Source: a virus. Taken from it: DNA of 23,940 nt. Under the pieces are notes generated by a model that saw nothing but the letters and a program-made list of their open reading frames with translations, was not told where the DNA came from and searched no databases. A program made the translations under genes and the position numbers. The stretch spans positions 1 through 23,940 of IMG/VR virus record IMGVR_UViG_3300030333_000652, one strand, 5' to 3'. Positions 16,678 through 22,968 of the stretch are shown one piece after another. Numbering within the stretch: the first letter of the stretch is position 1; every line of letters starts with the position of its first letter.

Positions 16678-16906
16678 AATTGCTTCGTTGTTTGTTATTA
16701 TAATCTTGCGTATATGCTAAATATGTTAGCGTTTCCAAGATTGGTATTTTTGTTATTTTATCAATGTTCAAGATGTCGCCATTACAGAGTGAATACAGGA
16801 TGTTATACCATCCCCACTTACTGTTCATACTTACACCTTTTGTTGTTTCATTTCCTGTTGTTTCAAAAAGCTGCGCGAAGTCATCGCTAATCTTTCTCCT
16901 AAAGTC
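16664..16906 (-). CDS. -1 frame extension of the tail assembly chaperone
   Basis: After the T9 run the -1 frame is open for 80 codons to a TAG at 16664. It reads DFRRKISDDFAQLFETTGN, then ETTKGVSMNSKWGWYNILYS and LCNGDILNIDKITKIPILET, ending YNNKQRSNYDNF. The segment before the internal ATG (16828) is as protein-like as that after it, which argues that translation enters from the upstream gene. With the 169 codons before the slip the fused product would be 249 residues. The SKWGW and GDI motifs resemble tail chaperone C-termini. An alternative is a separate 54-residue gene from the internal ATG, which lies 2 nt after the stop of the short form and could be reached by reinitiation. Confidence 0.75.
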   Translation of the reverse strand, partial: DFRRKISDDFAQLFETTGNETTKGVSMNSKWGWYNILYSLCNGDILNIDKITKIPILETLTYLAYTQDYNNKQRSNYDNF

Positions 16907-17412
16907 AAAAAAAAACCTAAGCTAGAAAGTGCTATATCCATTGGACATTCTTTGAAGATTTCTTCTTTAAACTCGTCAGGATTGTAGCTTTCAATAGTAT
17001 ATCTTTCATTCCTTTTAAATGTAACCTTACGATATAAGATTGACATTATAATATGTAAATTTTCAATAGGGTTTTTACAATAATTTTCAAGATCGATATA
17101 TTCTCCTGTGCTAATCCCTGAAAGGTTAGGAACAAAACCATATTCTTCTTTTTTAAATATAAACGTCTTTCTAAATTCTTCTTTGTCTGGTTCTGTATCT
17201 ATCATTGTTTTAATTATCCCCATTATCTCTAATAAGTCTTTGTAAGCCATCTTCTTTACAACAAAGGGTGTAGTGTTACATAATAACGCTAAACTCTTTA
17301 TAACCTTGTTTTTCTCACTTCCTCTGCCTTCTTGTATTTCTACATATTTTTGATAAGTTTCTATTGTTATGTCAGACCACTTATCAGGTATTGTTAATTT
17401 AACCTCTTTCAT
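16831..17412 (-). CDS. Tail assembly chaperone, short form
   Basis: A 193-residue protein starting MKEVKLTIPDKWSDITIETY. I chose the ATG at 17412 because a longer frame would need a TTG inside the promoter box. The protein is mostly helical and charged (KMAYKDLLEIMGIIKTMI, then SGISTGEYIDLENYCKNPIE, NLHIIMSILYR) and ends SFLKQQEMKQQKV. It opens the structural transcript, directly behind a terminator and a TAnnTTTG box. Such chaperones bind the tape measure protein and bring tail tube subunits during tail assembly; a fused long form is made by a -1 slip, as with lambda gpG and gpGT. The zero frame after the slip site is read for 24 more codons. Confidence 0.75.
   Translation of the reverse strand: MKEVKLTIPDKWSDITIETYQKYVEIQEGRGSEKNKVIKSLALLCNTTPFVVKKMAYKDLLEIMGIIKTMIDTEPDKEEFRKTFIFKKEEYGFVPNLSGISTGEYIDLENYCKNPIENLHIIMSILYRKVTFKRNERYTIESYNPDEFKEEIFKECPMDIALSSLGFFLTLGERLAMTSRSFLKQQEMKQQKV
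16906..16915 (-). promoter_or_regulatory. Probable -1 ribosomal frameshift site (T9 run)
   Basis: In the zero frame the message reads GGT TTT TTT TTG ACT, with nine T in a row. The heptamer T TTT TTG is a classic slippery form, and slipping back one base leads into GAC TTT AGG, the start of the extension frame. Downstream, 16875-16887 can form a small hairpin (GCGA, 5-nt loop, TCGC). A sequencing error in the homopolymer is the alternative. Confidence 0.7.
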
Positions 17413-17450
17413 TACTAATAAATATAAATTGTTATTATTTGTCTTTGAAT

Positions 17451-17458
17451 CAAATATA
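17451..17458 (-). promoter_or_regulatory. Promoter -7 box of the structural transcript
   Basis: TATATTTG matches the Bacteroidota -7 consensus TAnnTTTG exactly. It lies directly after the terminator U-tract and about 40 nt before the chaperone ATG. No good TTTG -33 box is at the usual distance; the preceding terminator occupies that position. It may depend on a phage factor or be weak. Confidence 0.55.
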
Positions 17459-17460
17459 AG

Positions 17461-17503
17461 CAAAAAAAGAGCATAGTATAACTTGCAATTTATACTACAC
17501 TCT
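17461..17503 (-). terminator. Strong intrinsic terminator before the structural genes
   Basis: On the minus strand a 14-bp stem (arms 17490-17503 and 17468-17481, with two G-U pairs) and an 8-nt loop (ATTGCAAG) is followed by seven T. The A-tract lies only on one side, so it works on minus-strand transcripts. It should end transcripts coming from the terminase side. Confidence 0.85.
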
Positions 17504-17553
17504 AATTTGGTTGAAAGCTGAAAAATAGTTAGGATGTAAGGGCAGGAAAGAAA

Positions 17554-17730
17554 TTATTGATAGTTATTATAGTTCTTACTATTTATGCTATTTTTAATAG
17601 CTTTGACTATAAGCTGACTTTCCGCTTCCCACCTATCAAAGTGGTTATCCTTCTTTCGTTTAAGAGTTAATGATTTTGCTCTCCAATTTGCATCGGAACT
17701 GTCTTTTGTTTTTTTGTTAATTTAAAGCAT
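17554..17730 (-). pseudogene. Small frame with a stop at codon 3 (possible pseudogene or recoded gene)
   Basis: An AAGGAG sequence stands 9 nt before an ATG at 17730, which is an excellent initiation site. The codons are ATG CTT TAA, so translation would stop at once. In the same frame 55 further codons follow without stop: INKKTKDSSDANWRAKSLTL, then KRKKDNHFDRWEAESQLIVK and AIKNSINSKNYNNYQ, which is strongly protein-like and basic. If the TAA were any sense codon it would be a normal 58-residue protein. It could be a recently broken gene, a sequence error, or a case of stop bypass. No homologue is recognised. Confidence 0.5.
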
Positions 17731-17768
17731 TTGGTTATTCTCCTTAAATCTACAGTAATTTGTATTCA

Positions 17769-17879
17769 CTACTCAAACTCAACAGTTAGTTCAGGGCCAC
17801 CAAAAGTATTATAGCTACCTTTTGGCTTAGTATCGCGTTCCCAACATAATTTAACTAATCTTGCGATTATGCAATTTTC
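17769..17879 (-). other. Open frame of 36 codons without ATG start
   Basis: After an in-frame TAG the frame reads ENCIIARLVKLCWERDTKPK and GSYNTFGGPELTVEFE before TAG TGA. Composition (Trp, Arg, Asp, Gly, Pro in an AT-rich background) is far from that of random noncoding DNA here. There is no ATG, GTG or TTG in frame at a sensible place; the closest is an ATA at 17870, preceded by AGGA at proper spacing. It may be the remnant of a gene, a leader peptide with a rare start, or chance. Confidence 0.4.
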
Positions 17880-17924
17880 CTATTTTTCAGTATTTCAATG
17901 AACAACTATTTGTTGTTGTTTACA

Positions 17925-17961
17925 CAAATATATAAAATAAATTTAATACCAACCAAATATA
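17925..17961 (-). promoter_or_regulatory. Tandem Bacteroidota-type promoter boxes
   Basis: Two exact TATATTTG boxes lie on the minus strand, at 17954-17961 and 17925-17932. The second is preceded by a TTTG at 17954-17957 with a 21-nt spacer, close to the Bacteroidota -33/-7 arrangement. A hairpin (AACAAC, loop AAATA, GTTGTT; 17901-17917) begins about where the transcript would start. The transcript would cover the two ATG-less frames and end at the terminator at 17461. Confidence 0.6.
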
Positions 17962-18008
17962 TATTAAAATTTTTTTACTTTTTTTTATTCTACCTCTGTT
18001 AAATTTTT

Positions 18009-19184
18009 TTAAGAAATGTAGTATTTGCCTGAATATGATACCATTAATTTGTTTAATGCAACATATCTAACTGCATCAACTGCGTGATTAAAAGCATCTA
18101 TTGGTTTGTTTGTTATTTCGTTATTCTTGTTTTTAATCCACTTATAATTCCTAAATTCTTTAATTGCGTTGATGCTTCGCTTAGTTATATTCAGCTTGTG
18201 TCTTTTCAAAACATCAATTCCAATACGAATAGAGTCAGCACCCTTTTTTGCAGGTTTGATATTGATACCACCCATTCTAAATATCTCTTCTATTGATTTA
18301 GGTTCAGCACTATCTGCATAAATCTCTATGCTTCTGTCTATTCCTAAGTCTTTGATTCTATGTGCAATATCTTGATTGGTTAATCCTTTCTCATAAATTA
18401 GTTCATCAACATATAAATCTAAATCGTGCTTATATACTTTAACTAAACTTGTAGGATCGGCAGAGAATCCGAAGTCTAATCCTAACGCTATTTCTTTTGC
18501 ATTATCTGGAATAGTGTCTATTATATTAAATGACGGGAAGATGGTTTCAGTAGCAACCCCCCGCTGCCCTTCACCAAAAACCCGCCATAAGTTTTCATCC
18601 ACTTCTTTTAGTCTTTCAATCTCCTTAACTGTTTCTTCATCTAAGAATGGATTGTCTTTATATGTAGATATATGAAAGTCTACATCATCTCTATCAGAAT
18701 CTATTATCTGTGTGTATAACCAATGATACTCGTCTGATGGATTAAAGTCTATTATTATTTTGTATGTTGTTCTTAATGCAAGTTGTGTGTATTCTTCAAA
18801 TCCAAACTCATTACATTCATTCAAGAATAATACATCTCTCTTTCTACCTCTAACTCTTTGTGGTTGGTCTACACTAATGAACTCAATAACATTTCCATAT
18901 AGATGATATAATGCACTTGATTTGTTATGTAGTCTTTCGTCATACAGATTCTCTTTCTTTAGTATTTCAAAGAAGTCACGCATCGCTGTTCCTCTTAATG
19001 CAGGGAATGTTTTACGTGCTATTGTGATGTATAGATTCTTGCCTTTGTTCTTATAAGCAAACTCAATCAACGCAAGTAGAATGGAATATGTCTTACCGCT
19101 TCTTGTTCCACCTTGTAAAACACAAATCCTTTTGCTTGAGTTCTTTACATCATAATATGGCTTAGCTTGTTTCATCTTCTTCAT
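18009..19184 (-). CDS. terL: Terminase large subunit
   Basis: The motor ATPase and nuclease that packages DNA into heads. I take the ATG at 19184 (391 residues) in preference to a GTG at 19208, since a GGA lies just before it; an ATG three codons later is also possible. Counting from the GTG, the Walker A motif GGTRSGKT is at 33-40, Walker B VLFLNECNE at 126-134, and the nuclease acidic residues are in GLDFGF (Asp245), ADSAEP (Asp299) and HAVDAVRY (Asp378). Both ATPase and nuclease parts are complete. It overlaps the small subunit gene, and no terminator follows directly. Confidence 0.95.
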   Translation of the reverse strand: MKKMKQAKPYYDVKNSSKRICVLQGGTRSGKTYSILLALIEFAYKNKGKNLYITIARKTFPALRGTAMRDFFEILKKENLYDERLHNKSSALYHLYGNVIEFISVDQPQRVRGRKRDVLFLNECNEFGFEEYTQLALRTTYKIIIDFNPSDEYHWLYTQIIDSDRDDVDFHISTYKDNPFLDEETVKEIERLKEVDENLWRVFGEGQRGVATETIFPSFNIIDTIPDNAKEIALGLDFGFSADPTSLVKVYKHDLDLYVDELIYEKGLTNQDIAHRIKDLGIDRSIEIYADSAEPKSIEEIFRMGGINIKPAKKGADSIRIGIDVLKRHKLNITKRSINAIKEFRNYKWIKNKNNEITNKPIDAFNHAVDAVRYVALNKLMVSYSGKYYIS

Positions 19185-19488
19185 TAATCCAAGATGGTGG
19201 AGCTGCACTTACATTAACATTTTGATCTGGTAATCCCTCTATCCTGTCTAGTATTTCTTTTATAGCTTTTAACTTTTCATTGTTATTTGAGTCCTTATGG
19301 AACGCTATTTGTATTAACATCTTAGCTATTGGCGAACCGAAGTCACCTTCACCACCCATATTAGTATCTTGAACAGATAATAATTCTTTCAATACTGTAG
19401 CTACATTTCTACGTCCTTTTGGTCTACCATTCTTTTTTGGTTGGTTAGTAGAACTAAACTGTGTTGCTTTATTTGGAAATTTATTCAT
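19162..19488 (-). CDS. Probable terminase small subunit
   Basis: A 108-residue protein with a start resembling DUF5681-type proteins (ATQFSSTNQPKKNGRPKGRR), a helical middle (VATVLKELLSVQDTN, then PIAKMLIQIAFHKDSNNNEK with LKAIKEILDRIEGLP) and an acidic tail (INEEDETS). The GRPKGRRN segment is the type of basic arm seen before DNA-binding helices in small terminases. It lies directly upstream of and overlaps the large subunit gene, where the DNA-recognition subunit is expected. Identity rests mainly on position. Confidence 0.7.
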   Translation of the reverse strand: MNKFPNKATQFSSTNQPKKNGRPKGRRNVATVLKELLSVQDTNMGGEGDFGSPIAKMLIQIAFHKDSNNNEKLKAIKEILDRIEGLPDQNVNVSAAPPSWINEEDETS

Positions 19489-19499
19489 TGATTCCGTTT

Positions 19500-20654
19500 T
19501 TATTCCGTTATTTTATTTGCCTTTTGTCCTGTAAACTGTTCCCATCTTTCTAATGTTTTGTCGCAATAATCATTGTCTAATTCCATTCCAACAAACTCTT
19601 TTATTTTATGCTTAATACTTGCAATTAAACTTGAACCACTACCTAAATGAGTATCTATAATTTTAGAATCTTTTTCTGCATATTCTTCTAATAACCATTT
19701 GTAAATTTGAACAGGTTTTTGTGTTGGGTGTATTTTTTTTTCTTTATCCGGGTTGTTTAAATATCCAAACCCAATCCAATCATAAGTAAACTTAATTAAT
19801 CTTTTATCAAAGCTTGTGTATGCTAATTCTCCATCAGAAAAGTTTTTATTGTTTTTATTAGTTATTTTTTTATCCCAATATATCCAACCTCTGCTAACAG
19901 GTAGCTTGTCTGTAAAGTAATTACCACCCCAAATTATTTGGTTTTTAGATATTCTTATAAGTTCATCAAAGTATTCTTTTTTTGGTGTGTCATTGTCCCA
20001 ATCTTTTTTTAAATGGTTTTGTTTATTTGAAAAGGTTTTCGCTTTTCCCCGTTTGCCTTTTACTGTTGTTTCTCCGTCAAAATTTATACCATAAGGAGGA
20101 TCAACTATTGCAAGGTCAAAATAATTATCTTTATATTGTTTCATTAAGTCCATATTATCACCACACATCAATCTGTGTTTTCCTAATTCCCAAACATCAC
20201 CAAGTTTAACTCTGCTTTCTTTTACTTCTGGAATATGGTCATCTTCTGTATTGCCTTCAACTATTTTGTCTATATTAAAACCAAAATCAATATCTTTAAA
20301 ACCCCAATCTTTTAGTTCTTCTACATCAAATTCATTTGCAAGAATATCCATATCCCATTCACCACCAGACTTATTTAATCTAATATTTAATTCTCTCTCC
20401 TGTTCTTTGTTAAGTTCTAATACTACGCAAGGTATTGTTATATCATCTATGCTACTTTGTTTTGCTTTTTCTGACCATATCTTGTAACGCTGATGTCCAC
20501 CAATAATGGTCATATCTTTGTTAACAATTATCGGGTCTACCAAACCAAACTTATCTATGCTTTCTTCTAAGTCCTTGTATTGCTTTTTGCTTATCTGTCT
20601 AGGATTGTAAGTAGCAGGTTTTAATTTATTTATCAGTATTCTTTCTATTTTCAT
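19500..20654 (-). CDS. ParB-like domain fused to a DNA amino-methyltransferase
   Basis: A 384-residue protein. The N-terminal part (about 1-100) is ParB/sulfiredoxin-like, with YNPR (16-19) and IIGGHQRYK (50-58), the phosphate-binding signature. The C-terminal part is a beta-class N4/N6 methyltransferase: catalytic DPPYG at 185-189, HPTQKP at 309-314 and the SAM-binding motif THLGSGSS at 335-342, in the order IV then I. It would methylate adenine N6 or cytosine N4 in DNA, protecting phage DNA or marking it for packaging. ParB-methyltransferase fusions are common next to terminase genes. No matching restriction gene is adjacent, apart from the HNH gene. Confidence 0.9.
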   Translation of the reverse strand: MKIERILINKLKPATYNPRQISKKQYKDLEESIDKFGLVDPIIVNKDMTIIGGHQRYKIWSEKAKQSSIDDITIPCVVLELNKEQERELNIRLNKSGGEWDMDILANEFDVEELKDWGFKDIDFGFNIDKIVEGNTEDDHIPEVKESRVKLGDVWELGKHRLMCGDNMDLMKQYKDNYFDLAIVDPPYGINFDGETTVKGKRGKAKTFSNKQNHLKKDWDNDTPKKEYFDELIRISKNQIIWGGNYFTDKLPVSRGWIYWDKKITNKNNKNFSDGELAYTSFDKRLIKFTYDWIGFGYLNNPDKEKKIHPTQKPVQIYKWLLEEYAEKDSKIIDTHLGSGSSLIASIKHKIKEFVGMELDNDYCDKTLERWEQFTGQKANKITE

Positions 20655-20937
20655 ATTCTTTTAGTCTTTTTTCTAATTCTATTAAGCTATATATTTGAAT
20701 GCAAGTGTTCTCTAAGTGTTTTATTCTGCAAAACATATTAAAGCATTTGTCTGATTCAGCTTTTATATGACACGACCTGCAAACAGCAATAAGGTTTTCC
20801 ACATAATCATTCTTAGTCTTGTTACGTCTTTCTAAGTGGTGTATGTCAACTGCTACATCATTACACATTTCGCATAGTATGGTCGAACCTTCGTCATAAC
20901 CAAAAAAGTTCAGATATACTTTAGTGTGATTCTGCAA
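20626..20937 (-). CDS. HNH endonuclease
   Basis: A 103-residue protein with a zinc-binding C22-x2-C25, the HNH centre DIHHLERR (31-38, His33/34), Asn48 in ENLIAVCRSC (47-56) and a second Cys pair (C53, C56) with His57. This is the beta-beta-alpha-metal nuclease core. HNH proteins beside terminase genes in many phages are needed for packaging-linked cutting of DNA. The gene lies two positions upstream of the small terminase gene and overlaps both neighbours. Its C-terminal helix (YSLIELEKRLKEYENRKN) is basic. A stand-alone homing enzyme is less likely because the gene is neatly inside the operon. Confidence 0.85.
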   Translation of the reverse strand: MQNHTKVYLNFFGYDEGSTILCEMCNDVAVDIHHLERRNKTKNDYVENLIAVCRSCHIKAESDKCFNMFCRIKHLENTCIQIYSLIELEKRLKEYENRKNTDK

Positions 20938-21079
20938 CTTCCTTTTTTCTTTTAAGTTTTAAATCATCTTTTAATGATGCTAATACAAATTTACCACCGC
21001 AGAAATAACATCCAGTGTCAGGACTAATTAAACTAACCCTTGCACATCTACAGCAGAATCTAAACATTTGGTCATCCAT
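20921..21079 (-). CDS. Small zinc-ribbon protein (52 residues)
   Basis: The frame reads MDDQMFRFCCRCARVSLISP, DTGCYFCGGKFVLAS and then a basic tail (LKLKRKKEVAESH). C9-x2-C12 and C24-x2-C27 make a classic zinc ribbon. It overlaps the preceding gene by 8 nt and the HNH gene by 17 nt. It fills an otherwise empty 134-nt gap. Such small ribbons may bind nucleic acid or support the adjacent nuclease; the role is unknown. Confidence 0.8.
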   Translation of the reverse strand: MDDQMFRFCCRCARVSLISPDTGCYFCGGKFVLASLKDDLKLKRKKEVAESH

Positions 21080-21440
21080 TGTCTTCTATTTTACAACTAT
21101 TAACATATACCTTAGCTAATTGTGCAACAGTTTGCTTTACACAACTACCACAGCTGCTTGGTTTCTTATTAGCATTGAACACTTTATTATATAGCTTAAC
21201 CAGTATCGCTTGGTCTTCTCTTTTTACTGTGCTACCTATTCTTGGTAATACAGATTCATATATTGACATTTCATCTTCTGTGAATTGTCTAACCTTCGCA
21301 TAAGGAAACATTCTGTTCAATGCTTCTTTTCTTTCTTCACAACCACAGTCATCCCCAAGAACCTTTTTAGCTACCTTATCTATTCCTGTTGCTTTTAAAA
21401 CTTTTTCTACTGAATCGCCTAAACCTTTTGATTTTACCAT
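21072..21440 (-). CDS. Cys-containing protein conserved in Bacteroidota phages, unknown function
   Basis: A 122-residue protein starting MVKSKGLGDSVEKVLKATGI. It has DDCGCEERKEALNRMFPY near residues 30-47 and a second Cys group, SSCGSC, near residue 95, with a helical end (VKQTVAQLAKVYVNSCK). I associate the KGLGD..EK...ATGI and CGCxxRKxxLN patterns with genes just upstream of terminase in flavobacterial phages, but the function is not known to me. The Cys pairs could bind zinc or an iron-sulphur cluster. The start overlaps the stop of the 31-residue membrane gene. Confidence 0.75.
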   Translation of the reverse strand: MVKSKGLGDSVEKVLKATGIDKVAKKVLGDDCGCEERKEALNRMFPYAKVRQFTEDEMSIYESVLPRIGSTVKREDQAILVKLYNKVFNANKKPSSCGSCVKQTVAQLAKVYVNSCKIEDNG

Positions 21441-21529
21441 ATTGCTATTATTAATAAGGTTAATACTGTTAGTGTTATTATTCCAACAATCACGTTGGCT
21501 ACTATTTCTTCTTCTCTATCGTTAAACAT
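21434..21529 (-). CDS. 31-residue single-pass membrane peptide
   Basis: The frame reads MFNDREEEIVANVIVGIITL and ends TVLTLLIIAIW. A short acidic head is followed by a membrane-spanning helix reaching the last residue. It starts 2 nt after the sigma-like gene and its stop overlaps the next ATG, so it fits the operon exactly. Such peptides may affect host membrane proteins or act in phage control; there is no direct evidence. Confidence 0.65.
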   Translation of the reverse strand: MFNDREEEIVANVIVGIITLTVLTLLIIAIW

Positions 21530-21531
21530 AA

Positions 21532-22038
21532 TTATTTTTCTTTAATTAAATACTTTTTTACATTACTAATTGCCTTAAACAATGTGTTGCGATTGATCTT
21601 GGTCGCTTTAGCCATACTATTCAAACTGTGTTCTTCTAGGTAATAAACTTTAAATACTTGAGCATCGAACCAATAAACGTCTTTTAATTTTTCTTCTATC
21701 CAATCTAAGCGTTCTTCTACAAGTTCTTTTTCTTTTATGGTGTAGTCAACATTGTCAGCACTTATACTTTCTATTGTGGTTGTGGTGTGGTATTCGTAAT
21801 ACTTATTGTATTTGTAATAGTAGCGACTTGTCTTTGAATGGTATTGGTTAAGCATTACTCTAGCTATGTAGAATGTTAGTTGATTCTTTTCTATGATTTC
21901 ATCGATTCTTTCTTGGTCGCATTTATATAGTTCTTCAATTACAAAACTTAACAAATCATCTTTTCCATTACTACCCGCTATGTTGAAAGCCATATCTTTT
22001 AGCTTGTCATAGTTCTCAATCAGGTATTTGTTTAACAT
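21532..22038 (-). CDS. Sigma factor-like helix-turn-helix protein
   Basis: A 168-residue protein. Residues 1-80 are helical (KLKDMAFNIAG, then LLSFVIEELYKCDQERIDEI, TFYIARVMLNQYHSK), like the sigma region 2 of small sigma factors, with a Tyr-rich stretch near 72-83 (SRYYYKYNKYYEY). The C-terminus (about 125-166: DAQVFKVYYLEEHSLNSMAK, then ATKINRNTLFKAISNVKKYL) has the form of a region 4 helix-turn-helix. It could direct RNA polymerase to phage promoters such as the TAnnTTTG boxes near the structural genes. A transcription regulator without sigma activity is the alternative. Confidence 0.6.
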   Translation of the reverse strand: MLNKYLIENYDKLKDMAFNIAGSNGKDDLLSFVIEELYKCDQERIDEIIEKNQLTFYIARVMLNQYHSKTSRYYYKYNKYYEYHTTTTIESISADNVDYTIKEKELVEERLDWIEEKLKDVYWFDAQVFKVYYLEEHSLNSMAKATKINRNTLFKAISNVKKYLIKEK

Positions 22039-22313
22039 ATCTTTGTAATAGAGGGTATATTAGATTGCTTCATTAAGTTGTATTCTACATCAGTAATTGT
22101 GCTTTTTTCTATCTCCATTATATTATCAAATCTACTGTGTAGTTTTTTATAAATATAATTTACTATATTATCATTTTTTTTCAAATCTCTTAAAATAAAA
22201 GATAATTCAGCACCGCTATCAAATAAAATTATCCACAAGTGATTGTTAGTATCAACGTAATCGTCATACAATCTATCATTCCTTGAATTAAAAAATGTTC
22301 TTTTAGCTTTCAT
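22032..22313 (-). CDS. Hypothetical 93-residue protein
   Basis: The start is taken as the ATG at 22313 (MKAKRTFFNSRNDRLYDDYV) and not the TTG one codon before. The sequence has LWIILFDSGAELSFILRDLK and a helical segment KLHSRFDNIMEIEKSTI, ending NIPSITKIC. It overlaps the C5 methyltransferase gene by 11 nt and the sigma-like gene by 7 nt. I recognise no domain. Confidence 0.7.
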   Translation of the reverse strand: MKAKRTFFNSRNDRLYDDYVDTNNHLWIILFDSGAELSFILRDLKKNDNIVNYIYKKLHSRFDNIMEIEKSTITDVEYNLMKQSNIPSITKIC

Positions 22314-22968
22314 CAAATAAACTTGTTTGCTTATAATTATTTTTATTTATATTTAAAACTGCTTCTAAAATTGTTTTTCCTGCTTCATAGTCTACTAAGT
22401 TTCTTGCAATTTTATTTATTGATTGTTTGCCTTTGTATTTTTTAAAATTATAATCGTGAAAATTTATCCAATTATTTAATTCATTAGCTAAACCCATAAA
22501 TGTATGCTTTCTATTGCTTAATATCTTAGGCAATTTAAAATTTGTCCAATATAAATGTCTATTTCTTTTTGATCCTGGTATTAAAGGCTCATAATAAGGA
22601 ATAACATTTTCCACAACATATTGTCCTTTAAATCGTGGGTTTTTTCCTTTCGCAACTGTTTCCAACATTATAATTTCTTCATAAAGTTTCATATCAGGAT
22701 ATATATATTTATATTTAGGATTCCACCCTCTCGCCCTGCTATGTGTTGGACAAGGTGGCGATGACCAAATAAAATCAAATTCTTTATAATGGTCTAACAA
22801 ATATTGGTGTGCATCTGCTACAATAACTTTATCATCAGGAAATCTTTCTTGATATAATTTTGCAAGTTCTTCGTCCAATTCAACAGCTGTGACTTCTATG
22901 TCTTTTTTAACTTCATTCCACTTGTATCGATTACCACCAAGACAAGCATATAAATTTAATATCTTCAT
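22303..22968 (-). CDS. Compact DNA cytosine C5 methyltransferase
   Basis: A 221-residue protein. The SAM motif region is LNLYACLGGNRYKW (4-17), an acidic residue for the SAM ribose is in VTAVELDEE (26-34), the catalytic motif is SSPPCPTHS (69-77, Cys73), ENV lies at 120-122 and KRNRHLYWTN at 134-143. The end RNLVDYEAGKTILEAVL (189-205) corresponds to motif X. The target-recognition stretch between about 145 and 185 is short, so this is a small family member. It would transfer methyl to cytosine C5 in phage DNA, probably against host restriction. It overlaps the VRR-NUC gene by ATGA. Confidence 0.9.
   Translation of the reverse strand: MKILNLYACLGGNRYKWNEVKKDIEVTAVELDEELAKLYQERFPDDKVIVADAHQYLLDHYKEFDFIWSSPPCPTHSRARGWNPKYKYIYPDMKLYEEIIMLETVAKGKNPRFKGQYVVENVIPYYEPLIPGSKRNRHLYWTNFKLPKILSNRKHTFMGLANELNNWINFHDYNFKKYKGKQSINKIARNLVDYEAGKTILEAVLNINKNNYKQTSLFDES

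Noticed and set aside
17705-17730. RF2-like +1 frameshift at CTT TAA combined with a -1 slip on A7
   Set aside because: It needs two recoding events within 20 nt to reach the long frame; a single nonsense change explains the sequence better.
17554-17882. Use of an alternative genetic code (stop reassignment) to rescue the frames in the 17.5-17.9 kb gap
   Set aside because: TAA, TAG and TGA all end genes elsewhere in the window at tight ATGA or TAATG junctions, so none appears reassigned.
19185-19208. GTG start for the large terminase, 8 codons upstream
   Set aside because: It lies deep in the small subunit gene and has no better context than the ATG at 19184.
20626-20937. HNH gene as a mobile homing endonuclease
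   Set aside because: It is short, overlaps both neighbours in the operon, and interrupts no gene; packaging-associated HNH is more likely.
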